Shown: positions 1-9,055, numbered from the stretch's first letter. The stretch: DNA of 64,000 nucleotides from Rhodobacteraceae bacterium Alg231-30 (GCA_900143615.1 FREU01000004.1:248001-312000); one strand, 5' to 3'. The notes: generated from the letters alone by a model not told the origin. A program made the numbers and translations.

Positions 1-821
1 ACGATCCTCAGTCGCGTTTCGTAAACGAACGCAACCACGCCAACATCCAAAAGGACGGAACATATTCAGTTGTGCCACGTATGTGGGGCGGGATCACCAC
101 ACCAGAAGAGCTGCGCGCGATTGCAGATGCTGCAGACAAATATGCGGTGCCGACGGTCAAAGTCACTGGTGGTCAGCGCATCGATTTGCTCGGTGTGAAG
201 AAAGAGGACCTACCCGCAATCTGGTTTGACCTAAACCAAGCCGGACTGGTGTCGGGACATGCCTATTCTAAAGGTCTACGCACGGTTAAAACCTGCGTTG
301 GCTCCGATCACTGCCGCTTTGGCACACAAGACAGCACCGGTCTTGGTGTGAAACTTGAAAAACATCTCTGGGGGTCTTGGACGCCGCATAAACTCAAACT
401 GGGCGTCTCCGGCTGCCCGCGCAATTGCGCCGAAGCAACGTGCAAAGACATCGGTGTGATCTGCGTGGACAGCGGCTATGAAATCTCAGTCGCAGGCGCC
501 GCCGGCATGGAGGTGATTGAAACTCAATTGCTGTGCAAGGTCGCTACCGAAGAAGAAGCCATGGAAGTGATTTCGGCGATGACGCAGATTTATCGCGAAA
601 ACGCGAAATACCTCGATCGCATTCACAAATGGGTCGCCAAAGTTGGCTTGGATTGGGTCAAAGAACAAATCGTAGACGATCTAGAGAACCGTCAGACCCT
701 AGCTGAACGCTTCGAGCTATCCCAATCGGTCTATCGCAACGATCCGTGGGCCGAACACGCCCGTGAAAAAGCACAAATTTATCAACCCGTTGCCAACCTA
801 ACACTGGAGGCCGCAGAATGA
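1..821 (+). CDS. nirB: Nitrite reductase [NAD(P)H] large subunit, C-terminal part (5' end outside window)
   Basis: The siroheme/[4Fe-4S] half of the cytoplasmic assimilatory nitrite reductase, which reduces nitrite to ammonium with electrons from NAD(P)H. The frame is open from base 3, so the internal GTG at 72 is not the start and the N-terminal FAD/NAD and BFD-like domains lie upstream of the window. The cluster ligands are visible as C-x5-C (TCVGSDHC) followed by C-x3-C (GCPRNC). The stop overlaps the nirD start as ATGA, so the subunits are translationally coupled, and nasA follows in the same way. Identification is firm; full length cannot be judged. Confidence 0.96.
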   Translation, partial: DPQSRFVNERNHANIQKDGTYSVVPRMWGGITTPEELRAIADAADKYAVPTVKVTGGQRIDLLGVKKEDLPAIWFDLNQAGLVSGHAYSKGLRTVKTCVGSDHCRFGTQDSTGLGVKLEKHLWGSWTPHKLKLGVSGCPRNCAEATCKDIGVICVDSGYEISVAGAAGMEVIETQLLCKVATEEEAMEVISAMTQIYRENAKYLDRIHKWVAKVGLDWVKEQIVDDLENRQTLAERFELSQSVYRNDPWAEHAREKAQIYQPVANLTLEAAE

Positions 822-1153
822 GCTGGATTGATATTTGCTCCGTCGCCGAGATTCCCCTGCGTGGCGCGCGTATCGTAAAAACGTCGGTCGGCTGCGTGGC
901 GGTTTTTCGCACCGATACTGAGGAAGTTTTTGCCACTTCCGATCGCTGCCCACACAAAGGCGGACCGCTGTCAGAAGGTATTGTACACGGCAGGAAAGTC
1001 ACCTGTCCGCTGCACAATTGGGTCTTTTCGCTGGAAACCGGTGATGCCCAAGGCGCCGACGAAGGCCAAATTGCCACCTACGCCACACAGATTGTCGATG
1101 GACGTGTCATGCTGGATGGCTCTGAACTAACCGCAAGCGTAGCCGCGGAATGA
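818..1153 (+). CDS. nirD: Nitrite reductase small subunit, Rieske-type
   Basis: A 111-residue partner of NirB with a Rieske-type fold. The sequence keeps a complete set of [2Fe-2S] ligands: Cys44-x-His46 (CPH) and Cys63-x2-His66 (CPLH). Enterobacterial NirD proteins have the Rieske fold without the cluster, so this version may carry a real Rieske centre; that is inferred from the residues. It overlaps nirB upstream and nasA downstream by ATGA junctions, giving a tight nirB-nirD-nasA unit for nitrate assimilation. Confidence 0.95.
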   Translation: MSWIDICSVAEIPLRGARIVKTSVGCVAVFRTDTEEVFATSDRCPHKGGPLSEGIVHGRKVTCPLHNWVFSLETGDAQGADEGQIATYATQIVDGRVMLDGSELTASVAAE

Positions 1154-3765
1154 GCGCGCCTATTTGCACCACTTGCCCCTACTGTGGCACTGGCTGTGGC
1201 GTCAAAGCATCGCCTGACGGCGCGGGTGGTGTCACAATCAAGGGCGACCCCGAGCACCCGGCAAACTATGGTCGGCTTTGCTCCAAGGGATCGGCGCTCG
1301 GAGAAACCATCACTACGGATGGTCGTCTCCTCGCGCCGCAGATCGGTGAGCGGGCCGCGCCTTGGGATGAAGCACTTGATCTGGTTGCCAGCCGGTTTCA
1401 GGAGACCATCGCCAAATACGGCCCAGACTCAGTGGCCTTTTACGTCTCAGGCCAACTGTTGACCGAGGACTATTATGTGGCCAACAAGCTGATGAAAGGG
1501 TTCATCGGCTCGGCCAACATCGACACCAATTCCCGGCTCTGCATGGCCTCAAGCGTGGCTGGACACAAACGTGCTTTTGGCACCGACACGGTTCCCGGAA
1601 CCTATGAGGACCTTGAACAGGCCGATCTGATTGTGTTGACAGGGTCCAACCTCGCTTGGTGTCACCCGGTCTTGTTTCAAAGGATAATTGCCGCGCGCGA
1701 GAAGCGTCCCGAGATGAAACTGGTGGTGATAGATCCAAGGCGTACCGCAACCGCCGAAGCTGCCGATCTCCACTTGCAAATAGCGCCAGGCACAGACGTA
1801 GCCCTTTTTAACCGTTTGCTGACAGAAATTCATGCCCGAGGCGCAACCGACGCAAATTTTGTAGCAGAAAACATCAATGGCTTTGCAGAGGCAGTTGTTG
1901 CAGCACAAGCTTCCGAGACCAACTCTGAGCTGCCACATGACAAGATAAGCCAATTTCTTGATCTCTGGATCAACACTCCCAAGGTTGTCACCGTCTACTC
2001 ACAGGGCGTGAACCAATCGGACCACGGAACCGACAAGGTCAACGCTATCTTGAACTGCCATCTGGCGACCGGACGCATCGGAAAGCCTGGCTGCGGGCCG
2101 TTTTCGGTGACGGGCCAACCCAATGCGATGGGTGGGCGCGAAGTGGGCGGATTGGCCAACATGCTGGCGTGCCATCTGGACATTGAGAACCCCGATCATC
2201 GTGCGTTGGTCGGAGAGTTTTGGTCTGCACCCACTATGCCGGAAAAAGCTGGCCTCAAAGCCGTAGACATGTTCAACGCCGTTGCAGTAGGCCAGATCAA
2301 GGCCCTGTGGATCATGTGCACAAACCCTGCCGTCTCGATGCCTAACGCAGATTATGTGAAGAGCGCGATCAAAGGCTGTGACTTCACAGTCGTATCAGAC
2401 CTTTCGGCAAATACTGACACAGCCAAACTGGCTGACGTCATACTGCCTGCAACAGGTTGGGGCGAGAAGGACGGCACTGTAACAAACTCCGAGCGCATGA
2501 TCTCGCGCCAACGACCGATCCACCCACCCGCTGGCCAGGCCCGTCACGATTGGGATATCATTGCCGATGTCGGCCGCCGTATGGGATGGCATGACGCGTT
2601 CGACTATGCCTGCCCTGCCGAGATATTTCGGGAATATGCAGCTCTTTCTGGACTTGCAGCAACGCAAGGAAAAGACTTCGACATCTCCGGCCTCAGCGAC
2701 CTATCCAACACCGACTATGACGCTTTGCGCCCAACACGATGGCCAATTAAATCCGATGGCTCTACAGGCGGGCGCATGTTTGGCGACGGGCGCTTCTTCA
2801 CACCGTCCGGTCGCGCAAATATGCTGGCGGTAACACAACCAAGTCAGCCAGTTACTACAACGAGCAGCTTGCGCCTAAACTCGGGTCGCATCCGCGATCA
2901 ATGGCACACAATGACACGCACGTCGCTGGCACCACGTCTCAATCAACATTTTGGAGAACCATTTGTTGAGATTCATCCGGAGGACGCAAAGGCAACCGGA
3001 TTGCAGCCAGCAGATCTCGCCGAATTAACAAGCATCTATGGTCGCGCTGTCCTGCGTGTTCTGATCACAGATCGCGTGCGTCCGGGCTCAGTTTTTGCCC
3101 CAATTCACTGGACTGACGAATATGCCTCGACTGCACGAATATGCTCGCTACTACCTTCGGTGACAGACCCCATTTCAGGACAACCTGACAGTAAAGCGGC
3201 CCATGTGACCATTCAAAAACTCAAGCCCCGTTGGTATGGTTTTGCCGTCTCAAAAACCTCGTTGACGCCAAAAACCGAGTATTGGGCACACGCCCGCAGT
3301 GCCCAGGGTTGGCGCACAGAGCTCGCAGGCCTTTCGCAACCTGAAGACTGGGAAAGCTATGCACGAAGTCTGTTTGAGATACATGATGGCGAAGCTGTTT
3401 GTGTTACAGATGCCGCGCGTGGAGCAGCCCGAATTGCGTTTCATAAAGATGGACAGCTCATAGCAGCGCTTTTCGCCTCCCCTCAGCCCGTTGCCGTCTC
3501 CCGCAACTATGTCGCTGGGCTTTTAGGCGGCGACGTTATTCCGTTGGCGGGTCATCCCGGCGCGGATCAGCCTGATCCGGGGGCAACAATTTGCGCCTGT
3601 TTCAATGTGGGTGTGAACACGATTTTACGTGCCATCGACGAACAAGACCTCATGAGCGTCGAGGCGATTGGCGTGGCTCTACAAGCGGGTTCAAACTGTG
3701 GATCATGCCGACCTGAATTGGCGGCCTTGCTCAACTCAACCCAAGTTCGCCAAGCGGCGGAGTGA
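1150..3765 (+). CDS. nasA: Assimilatory nitrate reductase catalytic subunit
   Basis: An 871-residue molybdopterin (bis-MGD) oxidoreductase reducing nitrate to nitrite in the cytoplasm. The N-terminal [4Fe-4S] site is Cys9, Cys12, Cys16 and Cys44. The molybdopterin and dinucleotide-binding domains fill roughly residues 50-690. The C-terminal tail holds a BFD-like [2Fe-2S] domain with Cys815, Cys817, Cys850 and Cys853, as in NasA/NasC proteins that take electrons through an extra cluster. There is no signal peptide or Tat motif, which fits an assimilatory rather than a periplasmic Nap enzyme. The start overlaps the nirD stop. The gene ends only three bases from the convergent DUF1513 gene. Confidence 0.95.
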   Translation: MSAPICTTCPYCGTGCGVKASPDGAGGVTIKGDPEHPANYGRLCSKGSALGETITTDGRLLAPQIGERAAPWDEALDLVASRFQETIAKYGPDSVAFYVSGQLLTEDYYVANKLMKGFIGSANIDTNSRLCMASSVAGHKRAFGTDTVPGTYEDLEQADLIVLTGSNLAWCHPVLFQRIIAAREKRPEMKLVVIDPRRTATAEAADLHLQIAPGTDVALFNRLLTEIHARGATDANFVAENINGFAEAVVAAQASETNSELPHDKISQFLDLWINTPKVVTVYSQGVNQSDHGTDKVNAILNCHLATGRIGKPGCGPFSVTGQPNAMGGREVGGLANMLACHLDIENPDHRALVGEFWSAPTMPEKAGLKAVDMFNAVAVGQIKALWIMCTNPAVSMPNADYVKSAIKGCDFTVVSDLSANTDTAKLADVILPATGWGEKDGTVTNSERMISRQRPIHPPAGQARHDWDIIADVGRRMGWHDAFDYACPAEIFREYAALSGLAATQGKDFDISGLSDLSNTDYDALRPTRWPIKSDGSTGGRMFGDGRFFTPSGRANMLAVTQPSQPVTTTSSLRLNSGRIRDQWHTMTRTSLAPRLNQHFGEPFVEIHPEDAKATGLQPADLAELTSIYGRAVLRVLITDRVRPGSVFAPIHWTDEYASTARICSLLPSVTDPISGQPDSKAAHVTIQKLKPRWYGFAVSKTSLTPKTEYWAHARSAQGWRTELAGLSQPEDWESYARSLFEIHDGEAVCVTDAARGAARIAFHKDGQLIAALFASPQPVAVSRNYVAGLLGGDVIPLAGHPGADQPDPGATICACFNVGVNTILRAIDEQDLMSVEAIGVALQAGSNCGSCRPELAALLNSTQVRQAAE

Positions 3766-3768
3766 CAA

Positions 3769-4839
3769 TCAGCTCAATGCTACAAGGTGGTTGTCAAAAG
3801 CCATGTCATGGGCCGCAGCAGTATTGCGGCCCAACAGTGTAACTCGGCCTCTACCTGTTGTGGCGACAAACCCGCCAACGGCTCGCGCCAATCCACAAAC
3901 ATCCGGCATCTCGATCCAATCCAACGGCGCGGCGCTGTTCGCGTCAAAAATTTGTACACGTCCGCCAACCGGTGAAGAAATCGCAACACCCGCACCGTCT
4001 CCGGAAAACGACACGCTGCCGGCATAGCCTGTTAGTGCTGTATGCGCTCCTAAATCCGCTTCAGCAAACCGCACCTCTTCACCGCGCCTATGCAGCCCCA
4101 ACAAAGCAGGAGCATCGGCAACATCCCCCTGCCACTGCATCGCAAAAGCGACCAATCCGTCATCCCTGATGGCCAAATGGCGAATTGAATTCCTGTGCCA
4201 CTCTTGGGGCAATTCCACTTGCTCCAGAAGCTCACCATTGCCGCTGAAGTAGCTCAGATTAGGACGCATTGTGCTGATATTGAGCTTTGTGCGCCCGCTC
4301 TCTGGATGAGTTTTGATCCCCCCATTGGCTACAACAAATACATTTAGGTCCGAGTGGCGTAGAATGTCATGTGGCCCTACCCCGCCGGATCCAAACTCTG
4401 CCAATCTATTGTATCCGTCTTCAACATCCCACACGCTGATGACACCACGTCCAGTTTCATAATCGTTTTCAGGCGTATACAGCCGCGTACCATCTCGCGA
4501 ATACACACCGTGACCATAAAAGTGTCGCCCTTTGGGGCTCTGCATCCGCGCCAATACCGAGCCATCAGCACAATCAATCACCAAAGCGTAGGTGCCTGGA
4601 CGGCGCGCAAAAGCAACGGCCTCGGCGCGTTCGGGATGCGCAGCGGCTGCGTGTCCACGCGCAGGCAAAGCGACGCGAAATGCCTCACCGCCATCTATAG
4701 TAAGCCCCAACAAGGCGTAGCTCTGATCGGGCAACCTGGCAGCATTCAAATAGGCCGTCTGCCCCAAATCGGCCCAGCTGTGACCCGGCACAACACTGGC
4801 CGCCATGGCGCCAATCAGAAATTGCCGACGCGATGACAT
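3769..4839 (-). CDS. DUF1513 domain protein, Tat-like signal
   Basis: A 356-residue exported protein with an N-terminal twin-arginine-like signal (SRRQFLIGA). The body consists of repeated WD/YVTN-like blades, for example YGHGVYSRDGTRLYTPEND and GPHDILRHSD. It matches the DUF1513 family, which is known to travel with imelysin and di-heme oxidoreductase genes in iron-regulated operons. It is the last gene of the minus-strand hemP-imelysin operon and starts two bases after the second imelysin stop. The molecular function is unknown; a beta-propeller scaffold in the periplasm is the reasonable guess. Confidence 0.85.
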   Translation of the reverse strand: MSSRRQFLIGAMAASVVPGHSWADLGQTAYLNAARLPDQSYALLGLTIDGGEAFRVALPARGHAAAAHPERAEAVAFARRPGTYALVIDCADGSVLARMQSPKGRHFYGHGVYSRDGTRLYTPENDYETGRGVISVWDVEDGYNRLAEFGSGGVGPHDILRHSDLNVFVVANGGIKTHPESGRTKLNISTMRPNLSYFSGNGELLEQVELPQEWHRNSIRHLAIRDDGLVAFAMQWQGDVADAPALLGLHRRGEEVRFAEADLGAHTALTGYAGSVSFSGDGAGVAISSPVGGRVQIFDANSAAPLDWIEMPDVCGLARAVGGFVATTGRGRVTLLGRNTAAAHDMAFDNHLVALS

Positions 4840-4841
4840 CG

Positions 4842-5870
4842 CTAATCTCCATCCAATGCATTGAAACCCGCAGCCACGCCCAATGCTGGCCCAAGCTCTA
4901 GACCAACACGTTCCTTCAGACCATCCACGGCTTGCCGCAAAATATCCACCCGAAAACGCCCCATTGGATCAGACACACCGGAGAAATCTGGGTCATCCAG
5001 TTCTGACGCCAATTCAAGAGCATACGCAAAAGACGCGTCCAGACTATCCGCTAATTCACCTTGATCCTGCGCCAAGATTGAGACCAAAGCGCGCAAACTC
5101 TCCAACGACAGGACAATATGATGCAGAGAACGCTCTGATCTCCAAGCCTCGGCACGTTTCGGACGTGGTCGATCAAACGTACCCAAGGGACGCCCAAGAC
5201 GACTGTCAGCGGTGAATTCGAGACCCGTCAGTGCCGCCTTATACAATTCTTGCAATGCTTCACGGTCGGTTCGGTAGTATTGATCAGAATTCGGCGTCAT
5301 CAAAAGCGCGCTATAGTCCGAACTCCAATCTATCTCGATTGCCACGGCACGCGCATAGATGCCATCTGCAATCGAGCGCAGGAGATCACAACGATAGGCA
5401 TCCCGCCCCTGATTTGAAATCACCTCATCAAACAGCAGGAACTCCATTGCATAGAAGCCTTGAGCGGCGATTGAAAACTCCGAGAATGCCGCTGGATCCT
5501 GTGCAATTGGGTTTTCCTGCTCAATCAAACCCGACAATGCCTTGGGTGTTTTCCCTCGGCTGTCTGGCCAGAACGCCAGCGCGAAGGCGCGATTGTCCTC
5601 TTCGGTGGGGCCAAACCTTAAATGGCTGACGCGAACCCAAGCATCAAAAGCAGCGGCCCATGACTTGCGAAGCGCCACGCTATCCGCACCACAATCATTG
5701 GCCGCGGCCCGTTTCAACTCAAGCGTCGAATCCGCCAATTCAACAAACCCTGGGAGAACATGCTGCATGACCGCCGATCGCACAGGTGCGATCATATCCT
5801 GCTCTTGCGCCTGTACGCCCACAGTTGTGAACAGCAATGCGGCCACCAAACTGCCAATTGTTTTCTTCAT
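4842..5870 (-). CDS. Imelysin-family (peptidase M75-like) periplasmic protein, variant motif
   Basis: About 342 residues with a cleavable signal peptide (MKKTIGSLVAALLF) and an imelysin-like helical fold. Imelysins are iron-regulated periplasmic or surface proteins, not proven peptidases. The signature GxHxxE appears here as G138-F-Y140-A-M-E143: the histidine is replaced by tyrosine while Gly and Glu stay. The start is taken as the ATG that overlaps the upstream di-heme gene's stop as TGATG; a GTG one codon earlier is possible. It sits between the di-heme oxidoreductase and the DUF1513 gene in one operon. It may be a divergent paralog with changed or lost metal binding. Confidence 0.85.
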   Translation of the reverse strand: MKKTIGSLVAALLFTTVGVQAQEQDMIAPVRSAVMQHVLPGFVELADSTLELKRAAANDCGADSVALRKSWAAAFDAWVRVSHLRFGPTEEDNRAFALAFWPDSRGKTPKALSGLIEQENPIAQDPAAFSEFSIAAQGFYAMEFLLFDEVISNQGRDAYRCDLLRSIADGIYARAVAIEIDWSSDYSALLMTPNSDQYYRTDREALQELYKAALTGLEFTADSRLGRPLGTFDRPRPKRAEAWRSERSLHHIVLSLESLRALVSILAQDQGELADSLDASFAYALELASELDDPDFSGVSDPMGRFRVDILRQAVDGLKERVGLELGPALGVAAGFNALDGD

Positions 5871-7363
5871 CACAAGCTTTCCAGAAATTTAATGAGCGCG
5901 GTCCGATCCGGCGACGACATCTCGACCACCGCGTCCCGCGCAAATTGCGCCTCGCCACCATGCCACAAGATGGCCTCAAGCAAACTGCGTGCTCGCCCGT
6001 CGTGCAGATAGTTTTCTCGCCCCCCGACCTGAGCGGTCAACCCAATGCCCCACAACGGTGGTGTGCGCCATTCTTGTCCTGTCGCAAGGCCATCGGGGCG
6101 CCCATCGGCAAGTGCGGGTCCCATGTCGTGCAAAAGTAGATCCGTGTACGGCCAAATGAGCTGAAAACTCTGCTCCGGTCGGTCTTTTAACCGATGCGTT
6201 ACATGTGCAGGAACATGACAGGCGGCACATTGGCTCGCATGAAACAACTCCTTACCGCGCAGCACGTCAGCATCGTCTGCGTCACCTCGCTCTGGGACAC
6301 CCAGATTTCGGCTATAGAAAACTGTTAGGTCAAAGCCTTGGCTGTCGACCTCCAATCCTTCACGTTCCGGGTCGCCACCGTGCACTGCACCCCGGCAGTT
6401 TTGCTGAGCAACCGTGCAATCGCCCCAATGCCAAGGAAAAACTGGCGTGGACAACCCTATATCTGCCGAAAACGCTGATGCCACCTGTTCGGCCACTGTA
6501 GGCAGAGTCGCCTTCCAGCCAAACCTCCCTACCATCGGAACACCAAACTCAGCAGATTTAACAATGTTGGCGCGTCCGGAAATCCCGTTTCCCGACGAGT
6601 CTTCCGGATCTGCAAGGGCGACGATGTCCTTTGAGGGGATTGCTTCAAGTAACCCCAGTCCAATCATGGGAGGCGCCAATCTGGGGCTGATCATGACCGC
6701 GTCGGCCAAAGGACCATAGGCCAAATCCGCAATCTCATAGGAAGGCTTGCGCAAACTAACGCGCTCGCCATCAGAAAGATCGACGTCAAATTCTTCGTAG
6801 CGAAGGTTCATCTGATATTCGGCAGCCATTCCCGGAGCCGCACGGTTCTGCAATTGGCCGCCATACATCGGGTCAGGCTGTGGAGTTGAACCATCATCTA
6901 GGGCAGACACGGATAGCCGCAGCAGCAACCCTTCCCCATCTGCAAAACCTCGGCCATCATTGTGGTGGCAAGCCGCACAGGATCTCGCGTTATAAAGTGG
7001 CCCAAGCCCGTCGGAGGCGCGTGTTGACGACGGTGAAGCCACCCAAAGCTTTTCAAACATCGCGCGGCCAAGTTCAAAGTCTAATCCAGCTTCGGCGGCC
7101 ACATTCGCTCCGGCAAATGAGAATGCTCCTTCGTCACCGCGCCGTACAACTGTTGCGGCTCCAGCACTTAAGCGTTCAAAACTCTGCGCCGTGGAAAAGT
7201 CAGATGGCGGCGCAGTCGCTTTGGCGATCCGCTCAATTTCTTCCGCTGTACGCGCAACTAGTGTCAAATGTGGATCAGCCAAAGCGCTTGGAACAAGCTC
7301 AGCTTTGGATGGTCCTGCAACAACCAACGCAGCAATTAGCAGCGCGGATTTAGATGAAGTCAT
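5870..7363 (-). CDS. Di-heme oxidoreductase family protein (DUF1111)
   Basis: A 497-residue exported c-type cytochrome with a signal peptide at residues 1-21. It has two CxxCH heme sites, Cys129-Cys132-His133 and Cys379-Cys382-His383. This arrangement matches the DUF1111 'di-heme oxidoreductase/thiol oxidoreductase' family found next to imelysins. It probably moves electrons in the periplasm, perhaps to change iron redox state during uptake; that role is inference from neighbours. A perfect 11-bp inverted repeat lies just upstream, between this gene and the first imelysin gene. The end overlaps the second imelysin gene as TGATG. Confidence 0.88.
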   Translation of the reverse strand: MTSSKSALLIAALVVAGPSKAELVPSALADPHLTLVARTAEEIERIAKATAPPSDFSTAQSFERLSAGAATVVRRGDEGAFSFAGANVAAEAGLDFELGRAMFEKLWVASPSSTRASDGLGPLYNARSCAACHHNDGRGFADGEGLLLRLSVSALDDGSTPQPDPMYGGQLQNRAAPGMAAEYQMNLRYEEFDVDLSDGERVSLRKPSYEIADLAYGPLADAVMISPRLAPPMIGLGLLEAIPSKDIVALADPEDSSGNGISGRANIVKSAEFGVPMVGRFGWKATLPTVAEQVASAFSADIGLSTPVFPWHWGDCTVAQQNCRGAVHGGDPEREGLEVDSQGFDLTVFYSRNLGVPERGDADDADVLRGKELFHASQCAACHVPAHVTHRLKDRPEQSFQLIWPYTDLLLHDMGPALADGRPDGLATGQEWRTPPLWGIGLTAQVGGRENYLHDGRARSLLEAILWHGGEAQFARDAVVEMSSPDRTALIKFLESL

Positions 7364-7401
7364 GGCGTTGCGCCTGATTGAAAGAAATTGGGTATCTCAA
7401 G

Positions 7402-7436
7402 AGTGTCGAGCCAACTAAAACGCACGGCTCGACACT
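7402..7436 (-). other. Intergenic hairpin in the iron operon
   Basis: A perfect inverted repeat, AGTGTCGAGCC (7402-7412) and GGCTCGACACT (7426-7436), with a 13-base loop. It lies between the imelysin stop and the di-heme gene start. No T-run follows on the minus strand, so it looks more like an mRNA processing, stability or partial-termination element than a full terminator. It could set a higher level of the first imelysin than of the downstream genes. Confidence 0.6.
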
Positions 7437-7462
7437 ATCAAATCATTCACCTGAAGCAATGC

Positions 7463-8722
7463 TTACTGGAAGACTGCTTCCGGGTTGTCCAGACTATCGG
7501 ACCCCTCCACTTCGGGAGCATCAAGCCCCAAAGCGACGACCACACGTTCGATGGATTGTGTTTGGTCAACCAAGCCATTGACCCCGCCCATAATCAAAGC
7601 TTCGCCTTCAGCGTTACCTGCCTCCAGCATCATGTCATAGGCAAAACCATCGTCGGCCGCCGCTTTCAACGCAGCCAGAGCAGTCATTGTAGCTTCCAGT
7701 TTTCCGGTCATTTCAGCATCCAGATCAGCATCAACTGCTGCGACCAAGCCAGACAGTGAAGCCCCCGAAATCTCTGTGCCATCTACACGTGTGTAGCTAC
7801 CCAAATAGACGTTCTGAATACCTTGTCCGTCGTAAAAGTGGCTATTGTGGGTATTGTCTGAGAAACAGTCATGCTCTTCCTCCGGATCGTTCAACATGAG
7901 CCCCAGACGCATGCGCTCACCCGCCTGCTCGCCGTATGACAAGCTGCCCATACCTGTCAGGATAGCAACTAATCCGGCGCTCTCGTCTTCCAACACAGCT
8001 GCCCGCGCGGCACCGCCGTCAACCCACTGAGCTGCCATCCACTCAAGGTCACTCACAAGCAATTCTGTTGCAGCCATCAGATAAGCCGCACGACGATCAC
8101 AATTTCCACCAGTACACTCGTCGCCCAATGCAAAGTCGCTCGCGGGGCGTGCGCCAGCACCGGCACCGTGACCATTCAAATCTTGCCCCCACAGCAGGAA
8201 CTCGATGGCGTGATATCCCGTCGCCACGTTGGATTCGACACCATCAACTTCGTGCAGAGTGGTTTCCAACAGCTCCGGCGTAATATTGGTGGCATCAATC
8301 TCAACGCCGCCAACCATCAAAATCGGGTTCGCGATAATGTTGGCCGCCGCCAAAGGGTTCTCATCAGTTGCACCGCCATATGCTGCGTCCACGTAATCGA
8401 TAAGACCTTCATCCAATGGCCACGCGTTTACCTTGCCTTCCCATTCATCGACAATAGCATTGCCAAAACGGTAAACTTCCGTTTGCTGATACGGTGCGCG
8501 TGAAACAATCCAAGCCTGCTTTGCAGCCTCAAGGTTTTCGTCACTTGGCGAAGAGATCAACGCATCTACCGCCGCATGCAAAGCACGTGCTGTGATCAAG
8601 CTATCTTCATATTTCGCTGCAGCGATGTCCGCATAGTTGGTCAAGACATCGACATCTGCGGTCGCTGCACTCGCGCCAAGACATACCGCAATAGCAGATA
8701 CATTTAGAGTGGGGAATTTCAT
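7463..8722 (-). CDS. Imelysin-family iron-regulated periplasmic protein (IrpA-like)
   Basis: A 419-residue exported protein with signal peptide MKFPTLNVSAIAVCLGASAA. The intact imelysin motif GxHxxE is at Gly169-Tyr-His171-Ala-Ile-Glu174. The start at 8722 is preferred over an in-frame codon 39 bases upstream because it has AAGGAAC spaced correctly and leads straight into the signal sequence. The family includes the iron-regulated IrpA of cyanobacteria and is linked to iron uptake. It is the first large gene after hemP, followed by a hairpin, the di-heme oxidoreductase, a second imelysin and the DUF1513 gene. The direct ligand, iron or heme, is not known. Confidence 0.9.
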   Translation of the reverse strand: MKFPTLNVSAIAVCLGASAATADVDVLTNYADIAAAKYEDSLITARALHAAVDALISSPSDENLEAAKQAWIVSRAPYQQTEVYRFGNAIVDEWEGKVNAWPLDEGLIDYVDAAYGGATDENPLAAANIIANPILMVGGVEIDATNITPELLETTLHEVDGVESNVATGYHAIEFLLWGQDLNGHGAGAGARPASDFALGDECTGGNCDRRAAYLMAATELLVSDLEWMAAQWVDGGAARAAVLEDESAGLVAILTGMGSLSYGEQAGERMRLGLMLNDPEEEHDCFSDNTHNSHFYDGQGIQNVYLGSYTRVDGTEISGASLSGLVAAVDADLDAEMTGKLEATMTALAALKAAADDGFAYDMMLEAGNAEGEALIMGGVNGLVDQTQSIERVVVALGLDAPEVEGSDSLDNPEAVFQ

Positions 8723-8803
8723 CAGATAGAGTTCCTTGTTGGATTTTTTTATGTCTGCCAAAGCATCATTGAGCGTGCTCTAGTCACATGAAAATGTGTG
8801 ATT

Positions 8804-8959
8804 CTACTTTGTCAGAATGAGTTTATTCGCCTTGGTGATACGCAACGTGTAGACCTGCCCATCCAATAAAATCTGCGCCTGAACGGAGCCTTTGGTTAGA
8901 TCTTTGGCTTGGTGAATTGGATGTGTTTCGATGGAATCTTGAGTGTTGGTCGGTTGCAT
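8804..8959 (-). CDS. hemP: Hemin uptake protein HemP (first copy)
   Basis: A short HemP-family protein ending in the signature QVYTLRITKANKLILTK, almost the same as the tail of the second copy near 62.4 kb (QLYTLRITRAGKLLLTK). The ATG at 8959 gives 51 residues, matching the 52 of the second copy, and leaves the shared dyad about 40 bases upstream. An earlier in-frame ATG at 8995 (63 residues) has no ribosome-binding site and would abut the dyad, so I consider it less likely. HemP proteins are tied to heme/iron acquisition; in Burkholderia a homolog activates heme receptor genes. It leads the imelysin operon. Confidence 0.85.
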   Translation of the reverse strand: MQPTNTQDSIETHPIHQAKDLTKGSVQAQILLDGQVYTLRITKANKLILTK

Positions 8960-8998
8960 GTCTTCGTCCGCGAGATTGCTGTTCAGCTTACTCATTAT

Positions 8999-9017
8999 CT
9001 GACTAAAACAATCGGAT
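8999..9017 (-). promoter_or_regulatory. Candidate iron-responsive operator upstream of hemP copy 1
   Basis: Read in the gene direction the site is CCGATTGTTTTAGTCAGAT. It aligns without gaps to the site upstream of the second hemP (CTGACTATTTTAATCAGAT) at 15 of 19 positions, and both are imperfect dyads of the CTGAyTA...TArTCAG type. Rhodobacterales control iron genes with Fur/Mur-, Irr-, RirA- or IscR-type regulators; which one would bind here cannot be decided from the sequence. Confidence 0.5.
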
Positions 9018-9055
9018 TCGTCAACCTGACTTTTTCACTAAACTATATTTTTGAC

